Below, piece after piece: positions 8,180-16,092 of a stretch of 64,000 nt of DNA. The translations under genes were made by a program, and so were the position numbers. Within the stretch, counting starts at the first letter, position 1; each line of letters opens with the position of its first letter. The notes under the pieces were generated by a model. That model did no database searches. It saw only the letters and a list, made by a program, of their open reading frames with translations, and was not told the origin of the DNA. Origin of the DNA: Cyclobacteriaceae bacterium (GTDB lineage: Bacteria; Bacteroidota; Bacteroidia; Cytophagales; Cyclobacteriaceae); the NCBI GenBank assembly GCA_019638255.1, contig JAHBUD010000001.1, positions 620,001-684,000 of the forward strand. The letters run 5' to 3'.

Positions 8180-9199
8180 CTATATCAATGTCAGGTTTAG
8201 CTGTACACGAAAAGCTTCTTGTTCTTCGACAACAGTCAAGTCATACCGATCGGGATACAGGAGTTCCAGTCTCCGTTGAACATTTTTTAAACCAATGCCC
8301 CCGTTACCCGATATGGTTTTCGGATCTTTTGTATTGAATACACTCAGTTGAAATTGATTTCCTGATTTATTTAAATCGATGCTAATGGTATTTTTTCTGT
8401 CGCTAAAGTGCGAGACATGTTTGAAGGCATTTTCAATGAATGGAAGCAGCAGCAAGGGTGGAATTGTAAAACTTTTTAATTCTTCTGAGAACGTGAACTG
8501 AATGTCGTAGTGTTCATCTTTACGCAGCCGTTGAAGTTCCACATAATTCTTCAGGTATTGAATTTCTTTTTCTATGGCAATTTCTTTTCCGTTGCATTCG
8601 TAGAGTTGGTAGCGCAGCATATCCGAAAACTTCGAAAGGGTTTCGCGTGCCGCAGTATTTTGCTTATCGATTTGAAAGAAGACGGTATTTAACGAGTTGA
8701 ACAAAAAGTGTGGATTGATCTGTGCTTTCAGGTATTCCAGTTCGGTGTTCAGCTTTTCAAGTTCAATTTTGCGGATGAGTTCCTTTTGCATATACCATTG
8801 TTTGCTCAGGTAAAGCGTGGAAGCAAAAGCGAGGTAGAACACAACAATTGAAAAATTATAGAAGGTGTTGTGAAAAAATCCCTGACGCGCAGGGTTGTCC
8901 ATTACAATTCCATAGAGGTATACATCATGAAAATTTTTCAACACGACATAACACATTAGTGTTACAGGAATTAGCAGGATGAATATGCCGGAACGTTTTT
9001 GCCTGTTAAGCCCGGGTATTACGATCAGCAGGTTGACATAAATGACAAGGGCAAGTAAACCATCGCGCACCAACAGCTCCAGCACAAATTGCCCGAATCC
9101 AGCCTGATCAATAATGCCGGAATGTGTGTAGGCGTGAAAGCCTATCGTTAACATCCAGAATAAAATGTGATCAAGTTTGTACCTGAAGAGCCGTTCCAT
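8180..9199 (-). CDS. LytS/YehU-type sensor histidine kinase
   Basis: The 339-residue membrane kinase has four predicted transmembrane segments in the first 130 residues and no large extracytoplasmic sensor. A short coiled coil (LIRKIELEKLNTELEYLKAQ) follows, then the His_kinase domain with H164 in INPHFLFNSL. The ATPase region has the N box LLPFIENAFKH near 250 and the G box GGIGLKNVQRRLE near 310. It would phosphorylate the LytTR regulator encoded 15 bp downstream. The signal is unknown, and such four-helix kinases often sense the membrane or an envelope partner. It is divergent from the three-gene exported-protein operon that starts at 9332. Confidence 0.95.
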   Translation of the reverse strand: MERLFRYKLDHILFWMLTIGFHAYTHSGIIDQAGFGQFVLELLVRDGLLALVIYVNLLIVIPGLNRQKRSGIFILLIPVTLMCYVVLKNFHDVYLYGIVMDNPARQGFFHNTFYNFSIVVFYLAFASTLYLSKQWYMQKELIRKIELEKLNTELEYLKAQINPHFLFNSLNTVFFQIDKQNTAARETLSKFSDMLRYQLYECNGKEIAIEKEIQYLKNYVELQRLRKDEHYDIQFTFSEELKSFTIPPLLLLPFIENAFKHVSHFSDRKNTISIDLNKSGNQFQLSVFNTKDPKTISGNGGIGLKNVQRRLELLYPDRYDLTVVEEQEAFRVQLNLTLI

Positions 9200-9245
9200 T
9201 GCTGAAAATTACAGCTTTAAACGAAGCATAAAGTACACCCGGTCT

Positions 9246-9279
9246 GCATTTCATCAAGAATATTATGCAGTTCATCAGG
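9246..9279. promoter_or_regulatory. tandem direct repeat, 21-bp period (LytTR-type candidate site)
   Basis: GCATTTCATCAAG (9246-9258) and GCAGTTCATCAGG (9267-9279) agree at 11 of 13 positions and start 21 bp apart. LytTR regulators typically bind two imperfect direct repeats with a 21-22 bp period. The pair lies in the 132-bp divergent region between the kinase gene and the dioxygenase operon. Confidence 0.45.
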
Positions 9280-9331
9280 CGGGCACATCCGGTTTAATCA
9301 TCCTGCGTAAATTCAACAAATCCATATTGAT

Positions 9332-9952
9332 ATGAAACCTTTTCTCCCTTACCTGCTGATTCTTAGTATTGCTGTTACCGGCTGTGCACAATCTCAATCA
9401 GCCGAAAGGCAAGTTGGCGGTGGTTGTGAAGATTGTGAGCTGATGTTTGCCGGTATGCCTTCTACGCTTTCATGGAAAACAAAACTAGCCCCCGAGGATG
9501 AACCTGGTGAGCCATTGATTATCAGTGGAACGATATACAAACGCGATGGCAAAACCCCTGCACGTGATGTAGTCCTTTATGTTTATCAAACCGATAACAA
9601 TGGATTGTACTCACCCGGGCCCAAGCAAACCCTTGCCAGGCGGCATGGGCACTTGCGCGGCTGGGTAAAAACTGATGCACAAGGACGGTATGAGTTCTAC
9701 ACCATTCGTCCCGCTTCGTATCCAAACAGTCAGAATCCACAGCACATTCATCCCATCATTAAGGAGCCAGGGCTTTCACTTTATTGGATTGACGAATTTC
9801 TCTTTGAGGATGATCCGGTGCTTACCGAACAGGAAAAAGCGCGACAGGAAAAACGCGGTGGCTCGGGAATTATAAAGCTGAGCAAAAATGCTGAGGGCGT
9901 TTGGATTGGCAAACGTGATATTATTCTGGGCTTACATATTCCTAACTACTAA
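9332..9952 (+). CDS. exported intradiol-dioxygenase-fold lipoprotein
   Basis: The 206-residue product has a lipobox signal peptide (SIAVTGC, lipid Cys at about 19) and a compact intradiol ring-cleavage dioxygenase beta-sandwich. All four non-haem Fe(III) ligands of that family can be matched. There is a Tyr in DNNGLYSPG, a Tyr in IRPASYPNSQ and the His-X-His of PQHIHPII. The active site therefore looks intact. Cytosolic family members open catechol-type rings using O2. The substrate of this membrane-anchored form is unknown. It is the first gene of a three-gene exported-protein operon (11-bp gap to the YceI gene). A role in aromatic ring cleavage in the envelope is inference. Confidence 0.82.
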   Translation: MKPFLPYLLILSIAVTGCAQSQSAERQVGGGCEDCELMFAGMPSTLSWKTKLAPEDEPGEPLIISGTIYKRDGKTPARDVVLYVYQTDNNGLYSPGPKQTLARRHGHLRGWVKTDAQGRYEFYTIRPASYPNSQNPQHIHPIIKEPGLSLYWIDEFLFEDDPVLTEQEKARQEKRGGSGIIKLSKNAEGVWIGKRDIILGLHIPNY

Positions 9953-9963
9953 ATTATTCTATC

Positions 9964-10560
9964 ATGAAAGGCATCACTATGTTTTCAATCCTTACGGTAA
10001 TGTGTTTATTGATTGGCACAACTAATACATCAGCACAAGCCACGCTGAATGTGGTTACATCAGACTCAAAAGTGATGTGGACCGGCACTAAAGTGGTGGG
10101 CTTTCATCAAGGTATTGTTAAAATTAAAGAAGGAAAGGTAACGGTGAAGGATAATAAACTGACAGGAGGTCATTTTGTAATTGATATGACCACCATAACC
10201 TGTACAGATATTCCTGAATCGGACCCTGTTCCGAAAAGAAGGTTGGAGAATCATTTAAAGGATGCTGACTTTTTCAACGTGGCAAAGTTTCCAACAGCCC
10301 GATTTGAAATAACAGAAGTCCGCGCACATCCTGACAATCCCGCCCGGTACCTGGTGCTGGGAAACCTTACCATCAAGGAAACCACAAAACGATGGAAAGT
10401 AGAAGTCACCCCCACCACACAAACCGACAACCTGTTTATCGGTCAGGCCGATTTGAGATTTGATCGGCAGTTATTTGGTGTTTCTTATACAGGATTGAAA
10501 GATGAACTTGTGCATGATGAAGTAAGACTGAACATCATCATAAAAGCAAGACGGGGGTAA
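9964..10560 (+). CDS. YceI-family exported lipid-binding protein
   Basis: This 198-residue protein has a signal peptide (cleavage after about residue 25, NTSAQA). The YceI lipocalin-like barrel covers the rest: VVTSDSKVMWTGTKVVGFHQG at the start, HFVIDMTTITCTDI, RLENHLKDADFFNVAKFPTARFEI, then GNLTIKETTK. Characterised YceI proteins bind polyisoprenoids or other long amphipathic molecules in a hydrophobic tunnel. It sits between a dioxygenase-fold lipoprotein and an NHL-type propeller protein, with 11 bp and 0 bp gaps. A shared envelope lipid or quinone-like substrate is a reasonable guess but is not shown by the sequence. Confidence 0.93.
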   Translation: MKGITMFSILTVMCLLIGTTNTSAQATLNVVTSDSKVMWTGTKVVGFHQGIVKIKEGKVTVKDNKLTGGHFVIDMTTITCTDIPESDPVPKRRLENHLKDADFFNVAKFPTARFEITEVRAHPDNPARYLVLGNLTIKETTKRWKVEVTPTTQTDNLFIGQADLRFDRQLFGVSYTGLKDELVHDEVRLNIIIKARRG

Positions 10561-11412
10561 ATGATGAAAGTTTTTTGCACGACCGGTTTCCTGCTCATAG
10601 CCATTTGTGTGTTTGCACATCCCGGGGTTGGTATTGTGATGGATAGCAAGGGAAATGTATTTTATACCGACCTGAAACAGGTTTGGAAAATTGATACCAA
10701 AGGAAAGAAATCGGTAGTAGTGCATAATGTGCATACGCACGAACTCTACATGGATGAGCGGGACAATCTGTATGGAGAGCATCTTTGGTACAATGGTGAA
10801 AAGCTTGATACCTGGGGGCACTACGTGTGGAAGTATTCTGCCGATGGAAAATTTGAAAAGATAATTCCGGACCGGGAGGGATTTTTGACCAACTATAGTT
10901 TTGTTCGCGATAAGCAAGGAAACATGTATGTAGCCAATCGTGAAAACAAATGCCAGAAAGTTACCCGTATAAATACAGATGGCTCGCTCACGACACTTGG
11001 CGATGAATGCCTGGAGAACATCCGATGGATGACCGTTACCGGTGACGGTATTGTGTACCTGATTGATTTGTACGATCTAAAAAGGATTGATAAACAAGGA
11101 CAAGTGACCCTGATTGTATCACAATTACAGGATCCGGGTTGGTTGCAATTTTTTATAAACGATACGCATGCTATTATGGGCATTCATACCGACAAGCAAG
11201 AAAATGTATATGCTGCCGTGCAGAATGGAAGGAAGGTAAAGAAAATTTCACCTGACGGAAAAGTCACCGTTTTTGCCAAAACGACTATTCCGTGGACACC
11301 TACCGGAGTGTTGAGAGCACCCAATGGAGATGTATGGATACTTGAAACTTCTTCTGTAAACGCAGTTCGCGTTGAGCGGATAACCGCTGATGGTAAAAGA
11401 ATAATCTATTAA
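10561..11412 (+). CDS. exported NHL/SMP-30-like beta-propeller protein
   Basis: The 283-residue product has a signal peptide ending near IAICVFAHPG. Repeated blade-like segments of the form GNVFYTDLKQVWKID, GNMYVANRENKCQKV, GIVYLIDLYDLKRID, ENVYAAVQNGRKVKKI and GDVWILETS follow. This is typical of NHL or SMP-30/gluconolactonase-type propellers. The catalytic metal ligands of a true gluconolactonase cannot be assigned with confidence, so the function is left open. The ATG directly abuts the YceI stop codon, with a second ATG one codon on. The gene must therefore be expressed with the two preceding ones. It converges on the DEAD-box helicase gene. Confidence 0.78.
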   Translation: MMKVFCTTGFLLIAICVFAHPGVGIVMDSKGNVFYTDLKQVWKIDTKGKKSVVVHNVHTHELYMDERDNLYGEHLWYNGEKLDTWGHYVWKYSADGKFEKIIPDREGFLTNYSFVRDKQGNMYVANRENKCQKVTRINTDGSLTTLGDECLENIRWMTVTGDGIVYLIDLYDLKRIDKQGQVTLIVSQLQDPGWLQFFINDTHAIMGIHTDKQENVYAAVQNGRKVKKISPDGKVTVFAKTTIPWTPTGVLRAPNGDVWILETSSVNAVRVERITADGKRIIY

Positions 11413-11431
11413 ATCGTGAAGGAGATTGGAA

Positions 11432-12655
11432 CTAAGACGATTTTTTCGGGTGCCTGTTCCTGCGAAACTTGTTACCACGCGGTTTAAAATTTCCTTTTCT
11501 CTTTGTTTGGGGCGCATAAGCCGGTCCTTCACCTAAAAATTCAGGCAACGCAAGTTTCTGAATTTCCGATCCAATCAGGTTTTCAATGCCCGAAAATCTT
11601 TTTTGATCGAGTTCATTTACAAACGTTATAGCTGTACCGGTTGTTGCTGCACGTGCCGTTCTGCCAATGCGGTGCACATAATCTTCTGGGTCGGGTGGCA
11701 CATCCCAATTGATTACCATGCTGATGCCTTCTACATCAATCCCTCTCGAAAGCACATCGGTACCAATCAGAAAATTGATTTGTTTGTTTTTAAATGCGCG
11801 TAAAATTTGTTCGCGTTCAGGTTGCTCCAGGTCGGAGTGAAAGGCTTTGGCTGCGATCCCGGCTTTTCGCAAAGTACTGTCCAGCTTCTTTACGGTTTCC
11901 TTACGCGATGCAAAAAGAATGATACTGTTCCACGTATAGGTTTTTAGAATATGCTCCAGTAATTTTTCTTTCTGGGTATCATACACCACGTACGCCTCCT
12001 GTTTAATACCTGCGGCAGGTTTTGCAATGGCAATGTTTATTTCTTCCGGTTGATTCAAAATTTTGTTTGCGAGCGCCCTGATTTTAGGTGGCATGGTAGC
12101 GGAGAACAGGAGTGTTTGTCGCTCTTTTGGCAGGTAGTTTACAATTTTTATAATGTCATCGTAAAAACCCATGTCAAGCATGCGGTCGGCTTCATCTAAA
12201 ATCAAATGCTTGAGGTGATCAAACACCGTAGTGCCGGCAGCCAGCAAGGCTATTAACCTGCCGGGCGTTGCCACAATAATATCGGCACCTTGTTCGAGTG
12301 CTTTCTTCTGTACATCCCATGTGGCGCCATCGCCACCACCATAAATGGGAATAGAGCTAATGCCCGTGAAGTACGCGAAGCCCTCAATTTGCTGATCGAT
12401 TTGTTGGGCAAGTTCGCGCGTAGGTGCGATGATTAACGTGTTCAAATGCCTGTGATCAGTATGAATCATTTTATTGATTACCGGCAAAATGTAGGCGGCA
12501 GTTTTACCTGTACCGGTTTGGGCACAGGCAATTACATCCTTGTTTTGAAGAATAATGGGAATGGCCTGCTGCTGAATAGGGGTGGGTTTTTCGTAACCCA
12601 TGGAATCAAGCCCTTCGTTGAGCTTTTGATCGAAATTAAAATCCTGAAATACCAT
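11432..12655 (-). CDS. DEAD-box ATP-dependent RNA helicase
   Basis: The roughly 407-residue helicase unwinds RNA duplexes. Its motifs in order are the Q motif (PTPIQQQAIP), motif I AQTGTGKTAAY, Ia APTRELAQQ, II DEAD (ILDEADRMLDMGF), III SAT, V DVLSRGIDV and VI HRIGRTARA. A basic tail (QTKRKGNFKPRGNKFRRNRHPKKSS) probably tethers it to RNA. The ATG at 12655 (MVFQDFNFD) is preferred. An upstream TTG would place the first codons inside the cold-shock gene's terminator. It lies downstream of a CspA-type gene, and close relatives (CsdA, RhlE) assist ribosome assembly and mRNA remodelling in the cold. Confidence 0.96.
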   Translation of the reverse strand: MVFQDFNFDQKLNEGLDSMGYEKPTPIQQQAIPIILQNKDVIACAQTGTGKTAAYILPVINKMIHTDHRHLNTLIIAPTRELAQQIDQQIEGFAYFTGISSIPIYGGGDGATWDVQKKALEQGADIIVATPGRLIALLAAGTTVFDHLKHLILDEADRMLDMGFYDDIIKIVNYLPKERQTLLFSATMPPKIRALANKILNQPEEINIAIAKPAAGIKQEAYVVYDTQKEKLLEHILKTYTWNSIILFASRKETVKKLDSTLRKAGIAAKAFHSDLEQPEREQILRAFKNKQINFLIGTDVLSRGIDVEGISMVINWDVPPDPEDYVHRIGRTARAATTGTAITFVNELDQKRFSGIENLIGSEIQKLALPEFLGEGPAYAPQTKRKGNFKPRGNKFRRNRHPKKSS

Positions 12656-12670
12656 GAAGTGGGATAAAGA

Positions 12671-12706
12671 TAAAAAAAACAAAGCCAGACGTTGAGGGTC
12701 TGGCTT
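12671..12706 (-). terminator. intrinsic terminator of the cold-shock gene
   Basis: On the minus strand a 9-bp stem (AAGCCAGAC with GTCTGGCTT, 7-nt loop) is followed by a run of eight T after TTTG. It lies between the cspA-type stop and the helicase ATG. The helicase is therefore expressed from readthrough or from its own promoter inside this region. Confidence 0.85.
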
Positions 12707-12727
12707 CGTACTTGTTCGTGTGGAAAA

Positions 12728-12925
12728 TTAATTATTGACCAACCGTACGTTAACGGCATTCAATCCTTTTCTTCCTTGCTGAACCTCAAAGGTGATTTCA
12801 TCATTCTCACGAATCTGATCTACCAGACCTGATACGTGTACAAAATACTCCTGATTGGTTGCTGTTTCCTTTACGAATCCGAATCCTTTGGTTTCGTTAA
12901 AGAACTTTACTGTTCCTTCTTTCAT
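12728..12925 (-). CDS. CspA-family cold-shock protein
   Basis: The 65-residue single cold-shock domain has RNP1 (KGFGFVKE) and RNP2 (YFVHVSGL). It is a nucleic-acid chaperone that melts RNA secondary structure. The protein starts MKEGTVKFFNETKGFGF and is full length for the family. It has its own intrinsic terminator and a 115-bp upstream gap that could hold a structured leader. The desaturase gene lies upstream and a DEAD-box helicase gene downstream on the same strand. This company supports a real low-temperature role, although many CspA paralogs are constitutive. Confidence 0.96.
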   Translation of the reverse strand: MKEGTVKFFNETKGFGFVKETATNQEYFVHVSGLVDQIRENDEITFEVQQGRKGLNAVNVRLVNN

Positions 12926-13040
12926 TGTGTTGTTTGTTGTTGTGGCCAGAAGTTTACCTGCTGACCGGTGTTATAATTGTTTAAGCCGTAAAGTTAGGCA
13001 TAATTAATCATAACTTAAACTTTAGCTATTCAATTACTTG

Positions 13041-13811
13041 TCAGGCAGCTTTTTTCACTTCAGCCACCTGTAAATTCCTTGTTTTGGCAAGTTGAATAAT
13101 GTTGAGTTTGTCAAGTACTTTAATAACAAAGTAGGTGGGGTCAATTTCGTGCCAGCGAATACCACCAAAGTTGGCACGCGAGCCATGCTTGTGGTGATTA
13201 TTGTGATAGCTTTCGCCCATCATCAGAAAATCGACAGGTAGAAAATTTTTCGAAGTATCGCCCACCTCAAAATTGCGGTAGCCGTATTTGTGCGCAAACC
13301 AGTTAATGATTGCGCCATGGATCGGGCTCATTAAGAATTGAAGCGGTAACAATAACCACAGCCACCATACAGTAGCAAACTGAAAATAAACAAACGTGTA
13401 TAGTGCACCCCAGAAAATACGTGACGGCCATGAGCGTGCAAACTTATCGAATGCTTCCCACTGTGGCACACCTTCGGTAAATCGCTTATCAACTACCATT
13501 CTGCCATTGGCAATAGCCGAGTAAATGGTTTTTGTTTTCCACATCATGTTCCAGATGGTTTCATCATACTTGGGTGAATGCGGATCGTTTTCGGTATCTG
13601 CAAAAGCATGATGCATGCGGTGCATAACGCCATAGCCGTAGGCACTTAAGTAGTTTGAGCCCTGAAATATCCAGGTGAGAACAAAGAAGACTTTCTCAGT
13701 GAATTTGTTCATCGTAAACGCCTTGTGTGCAGCATAACGGTGAAGGAAGAACGTTTGAAAAAAGAGCGACAAATACCAGTGCGCTACAAAAAAGGCAAAA
13801 ATGATGAGCAT
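13041..13811 (-). CDS. fatty acid (acyl-CoA type) desaturase, short form
   Basis: The 256-residue membrane di-iron desaturase has the three histidine boxes HRYAAH (about 25-30), HRMHH (about 67) and HNNHH near the C-terminus. Hydrophobic segments lie at the N-terminus (IFAFFVAHWYLSLFFQTFF) and in the middle (TVWWLWLLLPLQFLM). It introduces a cis double bond into acyl chains and so raises membrane fluidity. It is shorter than the second desaturase encoded 0.9 kb away and clearly a different subfamily. The ECF sigma gene lies 121 bp upstream on the same strand and could be cotranscribed. Confidence 0.92.
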   Translation of the reverse strand: MLIIFAFFVAHWYLSLFFQTFFLHRYAAHKAFTMNKFTEKVFFVLTWIFQGSNYLSAYGYGVMHRMHHAFADTENDPHSPKYDETIWNMMWKTKTIYSAIANGRMVVDKRFTEGVPQWEAFDKFARSWPSRIFWGALYTFVYFQFATVWWLWLLLPLQFLMSPIHGAIINWFAHKYGYRNFEVGDTSKNFLPVDFLMMGESYHNNHHKHGSRANFGGIRWHEIDPTYFVIKVLDKLNIIQLAKTRNLQVAEVKKAA

Positions 13812-13932
13812 GAAATAGTTAAGGTTAAGTAAAACAATACAACCGAAGGCCGTTTCCAGGGAAATCAGCTCGGTTTACTGTAAGACAAACCCGTTTTGAT
13901 TTTGTGACAGGATTTTAGAAGAAATTTTGAAA

Positions 13933-14556
13933 TTATTCCTCTTCTGGATTTTCCGGCTGAAACCAGATGTCCCGTTTCAGTGAGTTGATAAGCTCATCGG
14001 TATCGCCTTGGCAGGCTTTTTTAAAGCTTTCCATCAGCGAAGAGGCAGAAGGCATGTCGAAGTGGATTTTAGCTTTTCCATCATCCAACTTCTTTTTTGC
14101 CCGGCTTAACAGTTGCCGAAGGTGATCTTTCTTTTTATCAAATGTTTTATGCAAGGTATCATAGTCAACCTCGAAAACCTCTTTGAGCAAAAATACGGCT
14201 CGTTCCAGCGGCTCAAGTTTCGCGTGCAATACTTTTATCGCTCCGGAGAGGTCCACATCAAGGTCGATATGCGAAAAACTTGACTCCTTTAGTTTGATGA
14301 TAAACTCGGGAAGATGGACAGCATCCATATACTCTTCCTTTTTTCGCTTCAATGCGTTGAGGTGGTTTAGGCAGTTGTTGGTAACGGCTTTAATCAGATA
14401 AGCTTTCAGGTTCTGAATTTTCTCCTGCTCGGCATTCAGCCATTTTAAAAAAGTTTCCTGCACAATATCTTCCGCATCTTGCTTGCTGCGCACCAGGTTA
14501 TAGGCTATAGCATAAAGCATCGGTTGGTAGAGTGCTATGGCTTGCGTGTGACTCAT
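13933..14556 (-). CDS. ECF sigma factor, ECF41-like with short C-terminal extension
   Basis: The 207-residue protein has sigma region 2 (LYAIAYNLVRSKQDAEDIVQ, with the usual DAEDIVQETFLKW) and region 4 (LEPLERAVFLLKEVFEVDYD, then KKKDHLRQLLSRAKKKL). The tail beyond region 4 (MPSASSLMESFKKACQGDTDEL) looks like the beginning of the SnoaL-like domain of ECF41/SigJ factors but stops about 90 residues short. In ECF41 proteins that tail modulates activity in place of a classical anti-sigma. No anti-sigma gene is adjacent. It lies between two desaturase genes, one codirectional and one divergent, so membrane lipid adaptation is a plausible regulon. Confidence 0.85.
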   Translation of the reverse strand: MSHTQAIALYQPMLYAIAYNLVRSKQDAEDIVQETFLKWLNAEQEKIQNLKAYLIKAVTNNCLNHLNALKRKKEEYMDAVHLPEFIIKLKESSFSHIDLDVDLSGAIKVLHAKLEPLERAVFLLKEVFEVDYDTLHKTFDKKKDHLRQLLSRAKKKLDDGKAKIHFDMPSASSLMESFKKACQGDTDELINSLKRDIWFQPENPEEE

Positions 14557-14661
14557 AAGGCCTCAAAGTTAACTGAATTAATTGGCTTTACGGAATCTCA
14601 GTTAACCGTACAAGTGTTAGTCATGATTTTAGTCAACTGGTTCATTATCAGCAGAAAGCCA

Positions 14662-14669
14662 TATCTTTG
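14662..14669 (+). promoter_or_regulatory. -7 promoter element (TATCTTTG) of the second desaturase gene
   Basis: TATCTTTG is an exact TAnnTTTG match about 55 bp before the ATG at 14724 in the divergent region facing the sigma gene. It overlaps an in-frame TTG that could otherwise be taken as a start, which supports the downstream ATG. No convincing -33 TTG is seen. Confidence 0.55.
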
Positions 14670-14723
14670 AGCGTAAAAATTATTGGGAACGCTTTATGCG
14701 TTTGTGATGTTAATTTAGTTCTC

Positions 14724-15662
14724 ATGTCAGCAACAACAGCAACACCTGAAGTTCGCAGAAAACCAATACTGAAGCAGGAGATTGCTTTTGCATTGGTTCA
14801 CCTTATTCCCCTGGCCGCCATTTGGACGGGCGCTACCTTTTTTGATTGGATAGTGTGTATTTTCCTGTATGTGTTCCGCATGTTCTGGATCACCGGAGGG
14901 TATCATCGGTATTTTGCGCACAAGTCGTATAAAACATCACGTTGGTTTCAGTTTGTGATTGCGTTTATGGCACAAACATCTGCACAAAAGGGCGCCTTGT
15001 GGTGGGCAGCACATCATCGTCATCATCATCGCCACAGCGATACCCCAGCCGATCCTCACTCAATGAAGATTTATGGCTTCTGGTACTCACATATCGGTTG
15101 GATTGTAGGACCTGATTTTAAAGAAACCGATTACAAAGTAATCGGAGATTACGCCAAGTATCCAGAGTTGGTATGGCTAAATAAGCATTACCTGGTTCCG
15201 CCTATATTCCTCGCGGTTGTTGTTACGGCCCTTGGCGGGATTGTGAATGGAGGAAGTATTACTATGATGTTTACATCAGCCGGATTTTCAACGTTATTGA
15301 TCGGGTTCTTTTTGAGCACAGTTATCCTATATCACGGAACCTTCTCGATCAATTCCATCATGCATAAGTTTGGCAATCAACGCTACCAGACAAACGATGA
15401 ATCACGCAACAGTTTATGGCTGGCTTTGATCACGTTAGGTGAGGGTTGGCATAACAATCACCATTACTATGAAACGGCCTCACGCCAGGGTTTTTTCTGG
15501 TGGGAGATTGATATTACATGGTACATTTTAAAGGCCCTTTCATGGGTGGGATTGATCTGGGATTTGAAAGGTGTGCCTAAGCACATAAAACTGTCGAAAG
15601 ACAAGGAACATGCCCGACAGCTAAAGGTGGAGATGGAGGCTGATTTAAGAAAAACAGCCTGA
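14724..15662 (+). CDS. fatty acid desaturase (acyl-CoA delta-9 type)
   Basis: The 312-residue integral membrane di-iron desaturase has box 1 HRYFAH, box 2 HHRHHHRHSDTPADPHS and box 3 GEGWHNNHHYYE. The usual four transmembrane helices and the C-terminal segment WWEIDITWYILKALSWVGLIWDLK are also present. This is the stearoyl-CoA desaturase-like subfamily, which makes monounsaturated acyl chains. The start is set at the ATG preceding SATTATPEVRRKPILKQEI, because upstream in-frame codons fall in the promoter. It is divergent from the ECF sigma gene (167 bp), whose product may read this promoter. It is followed by two tRNA genes. Confidence 0.95.
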   Translation: MSATTATPEVRRKPILKQEIAFALVHLIPLAAIWTGATFFDWIVCIFLYVFRMFWITGGYHRYFAHKSYKTSRWFQFVIAFMAQTSAQKGALWWAAHHRHHHRHSDTPADPHSMKIYGFWYSHIGWIVGPDFKETDYKVIGDYAKYPELVWLNKHYLVPPIFLAVVVTALGGIVNGGSITMMFTSAGFSTLLIGFFLSTVILYHGTFSINSIMHKFGNQRYQTNDESRNSLWLALITLGEGWHNNHHYYETASRQGFFWWEIDITWYILKALSWVGLIWDLKGVPKHIKLSKDKEHARQLKVEMEADLRKTA

Positions 15663-15724
15663 AAAAGTCAGGATGTTGGAATTTTAGATTCAGCTATTAA
15701 ATTTGCAGTCCCTTTTGGGAACAA

Positions 15725-15798
<74 letters not shown>

Positions 15799-15840
15799 AA
15801 AATCGTTAATCGTTACGGGTTGATGGTTGTTCGGAATCTA

Positions 15841-15868
15841 AAAAGTGTGGCAGATCCCACACTTTTTT
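15841..15868 (+). terminator. hairpin terminator between the two tRNA genes
   Basis: A stem AAAAGTGTGG/CCACACTTTT with a 6-nt loop ends in six T, a standard intrinsic terminator for tRNA-Gly. It is nested in a longer inverted repeat, GTTGTTCGG (15826-15834) with CCGAACAAC (15878-15886). Confidence 0.75.
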
Positions 15869-15916
15869 AGTTAAGGGCCGAACAACGAATAACCATTAAT
15901 GCACAACGAAATGTCT

Positions 15917-16002
15917 GCCCGGGTGGTGGAATTGGTAGACACGCAGGACTTAAAATCCTGTGGCCAGTAATGGCTGTGCGGGTTCAACTCCCGCCCCGGG
16001 TA
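15917..16002 (+). tRNA. tRNA-Leu (anticodon UAA)
   Basis: An 86-nt class II tRNA with a long variable arm. The acceptor pairs GCCCGGG with CCCGGGT (first pair G-U), the anticodon stem is CAGGA/TCCTG with loop CTTAAAA, and the T arm is GCGGG/CCCGC around TTCAACT. The discriminator is A, as required for leucine. CCA is not encoded. Confidence 0.97.
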
Positions 16003-16092
16003 CATTTTTCAAGCTGCAACTATGGTGGGTTATTCTGCGGTAACCGAATCAAACATTTTGTAACTTCGGTTCCCGATAAATCTCAAATCACC

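Noticed and set aside
15970..16092. Upstream in-frame extension of the SRPBCC/GyrI gene beginning inside tRNA-Leu
   Set aside because: The codons lie within the tRNA gene and its immediate flank and encode no domain. The fold begins at the ATG at 16093.
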